From contig NZ_CP062253.1 in assembly GCF_014863585.1 (NCBI RefSeq), positions 6,128,001 through 6,192,000 of the forward strand: 64,000 nt of DNA, in the 5' to 3' direction. The notes under the pieces are model-generated. The model saw only the letters and a list, made by a program, of their open reading frames with translations, had not been told where the DNA came from and did not search any database. Made by a program: the position numbers and the translations under genes. Of this stretch, positions 62,637-64,000 are shown in pieces (position 1 is the first letter of the stretch; every line of letters starts with the position of its first letter). The DNA is from Pseudomonas gozinkensis. GTDB lineage: Bacteria; Pseudomonadota; Gammaproteobacteria; Pseudomonadales; Pseudomonadaceae.

Positions 62637-62727
62637 CCCGGGGCAAGCCCGCTCCCACAGGTTTTACGGGCGCTCACAAAATCTGTGTTCACCGAATATC
62701 CTTGTGGGAGCTGGCTTGCCAGCGATT
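62637..62727. repeat. Diverged 'CTGGCAAGCCAGCTCCCAC' repeat pair
   Basis: The right arm is intact (GTGGGAGCTGGCTTGCCAGC) but the left arm reads GGGGCAAGCCCGCTCCCAC, with changes on both sides. It lies between the convergent HAD and DUF2269 genes. Confidence 0.8.
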
Positions 62728-62748
62728 GGGTCGACTCGGTGTGAAGCC

Positions 62749-63174
62749 TTAAACCGGCTTGGCGCCCATCAACCCGGCAATCGCGATAAAGCAGACCAGC
62801 CCGAACAACGCCAGCCCCAGGCTGAACCGGCCCACGCCGCCCGGCACCTTGCGCAACCGGTTCAAGCGCACCAGCAGCCAGAACCACGCCAGCGCCGCCA
62901 CGGTGTACAGCACGCTGGAGGCCAGAATCCACGTCTGCCCCAACGGCCAGCCCACCAGATGCACCATCCACCAGCCGGTGAATGGCATGCTCACCAGCGC
63001 CAGCACGATCAACAGCCAGACAAACAGCCATGGCCGCTGCAACGTGCGGCTGCCCGCCGTCGCGTCACCCTTGCGCCGTGCGCGCCAGACCCAGATTCCC
63101 AGGCCCAGCGCACCGAGCAACAGCACCGCAGTCGCCAGCATGTGCGCCGCTTTCAGGGCGGTTAACGTTTCCAT
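62749..63174 (-). CDS. DUF2269-like inner-membrane protein
   Basis: A 141-residue protein with four hydrophobic segments (about 7-27, 48-66, 74-97, 113-135) and an Arg-rich loop after the first (RARRKGD). The opening METLTALKAAHMLATAVLLL and the WMVHLVGWPLGQTWIL segment fit the DUF2269 pattern. No function is known. It is convergent with the HAD gene and downstream of ilvA with 39 bases between. Confidence 0.75.
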   Translation of the reverse strand: METLTALKAAHMLATAVLLLGALGLGIWVWRARRKGDATAGSRTLQRPWLFVWLLIVLALVSMPFTGWWMVHLVGWPLGQTWILASSVLYTVAALAWFWLLVRLNRLRKVPGGVGRFSLGLALFGLVCFIAIAGLMGAKPV

Positions 63175-63213
63175 GATCCGATTTCCTTATGGCCTGCCCA
63201 TCAGCGTAGCCGT

Positions 63214-64000
63214 TCAGCCAAGAAACAGCTGATAGGCGGGGTTGTCGCTTTCGTCCCAGTACGGGTAGCCGATTTCCTCAAGGGCTGCGGGCACCAGATG
63301 ACGTTCGTCGTGGGGCACTTGCAGACCCGCCACCACGCGGCCGTCCGCTGCGCCGTGGTTGCGGTAGTGGAACATCGAGATATTCCAGCGCCCGCCAAGC
63401 TTGTTGAGGAAGTTAAACAGCGCGCCCGGACGCTCCGGGAACTCGAAGCGCAGCACCACTTCATCGACCACGTGCGCCGCACGACCGCCGACCATGTGAC
63501 GGATGTGCAGTTTGGCCAGTTCGTTGTCGGTCAGGTCGAGCACCGGGAAACCCTGTTCGGTCAGGCTTGCCAGCAGCGCACTGCGTGGGTCGTTGTCCGG
63601 GTGGGTCTGCACGCCGACGAAGATGTGCGCTTCGCTGCCATTGTTGTAGCGGTAATTGAATTCGGTGATCTGGCGCTTGCCGATGGCCTCGCAGAAGGCC
63701 TTGAAGCTGCCGGCCTTCTCCGGGATGGTCACGGCGATGATCGCTTCGCGGCCTTCACCCAGTTCGGCGCGTTCGGCGACGTGGCGCAGGCGGTCGAAGT
63801 TGACGTTGGCCCCGGAGTCGATGGCCACGAAGGTCTGGCCGCTGACGCCGCGCTGCTCGACGTACTTCTTGATCCCGGCCACGCCGAGGGCGCCGGCCGG
63901 TTCGGTGATCGAACGGGTATCGTCGTAGATGTCCTTGATTGCCGCACAGATTTCGTCGGTGCTGACGGTGATCACTTCATCGACGTAATCCTTGCAGATG
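63214..64000 (-). CDS. ilvA: Threonine ammonia-lyase IlvA (C-terminal part, 5' end outside window)
   Basis: Threonine deaminase makes 2-oxobutyrate for isoleucine. The visible 262 codons run through ICKDYVDEVITVSTDEICAA, the end of the catalytic domain, SITEPAGALGVAGIKKYV and then two ACT-like regulatory domains (from about LGEGREAIIAVTIPEKAGSF and DLTDNELAKLHIRHMVGGR, cut). The two domains are where isoleucine inhibits and valine activates. The start codon is beyond the right edge, so only partial. A GTG within the visible part is internal, not the start. Confidence 0.95.
   Translation of the reverse strand, partial: ICKDYVDEVITVSTDEICAAIKDIYDDTRSITEPAGALGVAGIKKYVEQRGVSGQTFVAIDSGANVNFDRLRHVAERAELGEGREAIIAVTIPEKAGSFKAFCEAIGKRQITEFNYRYNNGSEAHIFVGVQTHPDNDPRSALLASLTEQGFPVLDLTDNELAKLHIRHMVGGRAAHVVDEVVLRFEFPERPGALFNFLNKLGGRWNISMFHYRNHGAADGRVVAGLQVPHDERHLVPAALEEIGYPYWDESDNPAYQLFLG

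Overview
The window looks like a chromosome segment of a Pseudomonas of the fluorescens group. Evidence: GC-rich codon use throughout, short 'GTGGGAGC...' and 'TCGCTGGCAAGCCAGCTCCCAC' palindromic repeats between genes, and a housekeeping order (pilT, yggS-proC-yggT, metXW, rdgB-hemW, trmB, thiGS, mtgA, rpoH, ftsXEY, M16 pair, rsmD, coaD, mutM, ilvD, folA, thyA, lgt, ptsP, rppH, ilvA) that from memory follows roughly PA0331-PA0396 of P. aeruginosa PAO1. There are no rRNA or tRNA genes, CRISPR arrays, insertion sequences or prophage genes that I can see.

Layout. 1-9.8 kb: NlpC/P60 peptidase, PilT, the yggS-proC-yggT-yggU operon, metX-metW, DUF4426-rdgB-hemW, a DUF3392 membrane protein and a KptA/Tpt1 RNA 2'-phosphotransferase. 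9.9-17.2 kb: trmB, thiG, thiS, DUF423, mtgA, rpoH and the overlapping ftsY-ftsE-ftsX operon; ftsY carries eleven tandem hexamers that encode a Pro-Ala spacer. 17.6-22.9 kb: two M16 proteins (one with the zinc motif, one without), rsmD, a YheT-type hydrolase and an AraC regulator. 23-28.3 kb: a rhodanese, then a TetR regulator divergent from aldehyde dehydrogenase, Tat-lipoprotein and GMC oxidoreductase genes, with a clear dyad operator between. 28.4-32.9 kb: coaD, ferredoxin, mutM, an HDOD protein and an RlmI-like methyltransferase.

33.1-36.5 kb is the most unusual region. An AT-rich leader precedes a 23-codon peptide gene; a perfect 11-bp hairpin follows; then come three translationally coupled genes: a SagB/McbC-type flavin dehydrogenase with a Lys-Tyr pair, an AurF/CmlI-type diiron N-oxygenase with the full ligand set, and an MFS exporter. 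I read it as a biosynthetic cassette, possibly for a ribosomally made peptide product, that I do not recognise as described. The leader has two RsmA/CsrA-like GGA motifs, one in a hairpin loop and one at the Shine-Dalgarno of the peptide.

36.8-45 kb: ilvD, a periplasmic phosphorylcholine phosphatase-like HAD protein, a cystine transporter, folA and a DUF2868/DUF3482 membrane-GTPase pair. 45-52.3 kb: a 2-aminoethylphosphonate-type uptake and oxidation cluster (ABC transporter, FAD oxidoreductase, PhnZ-like HD oxygenase, LysR), here without a PhnY-like hydroxylase. 52.3-55.2 kb: a CadA/CadR metal-efflux module with a MerR-type 19-bp-spacer promoter. 55.3-64 kb: thyA, lgt, a TauE/SafE permease, an NRDE protein, ptsP, rppH, a HAD phosphatase, a DUF2269 membrane protein and the 3' part of ilvA, which runs off the window.

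All coordinates and motifs were read by eye; no database search was run. Family names rest on recognised motifs and gene order.
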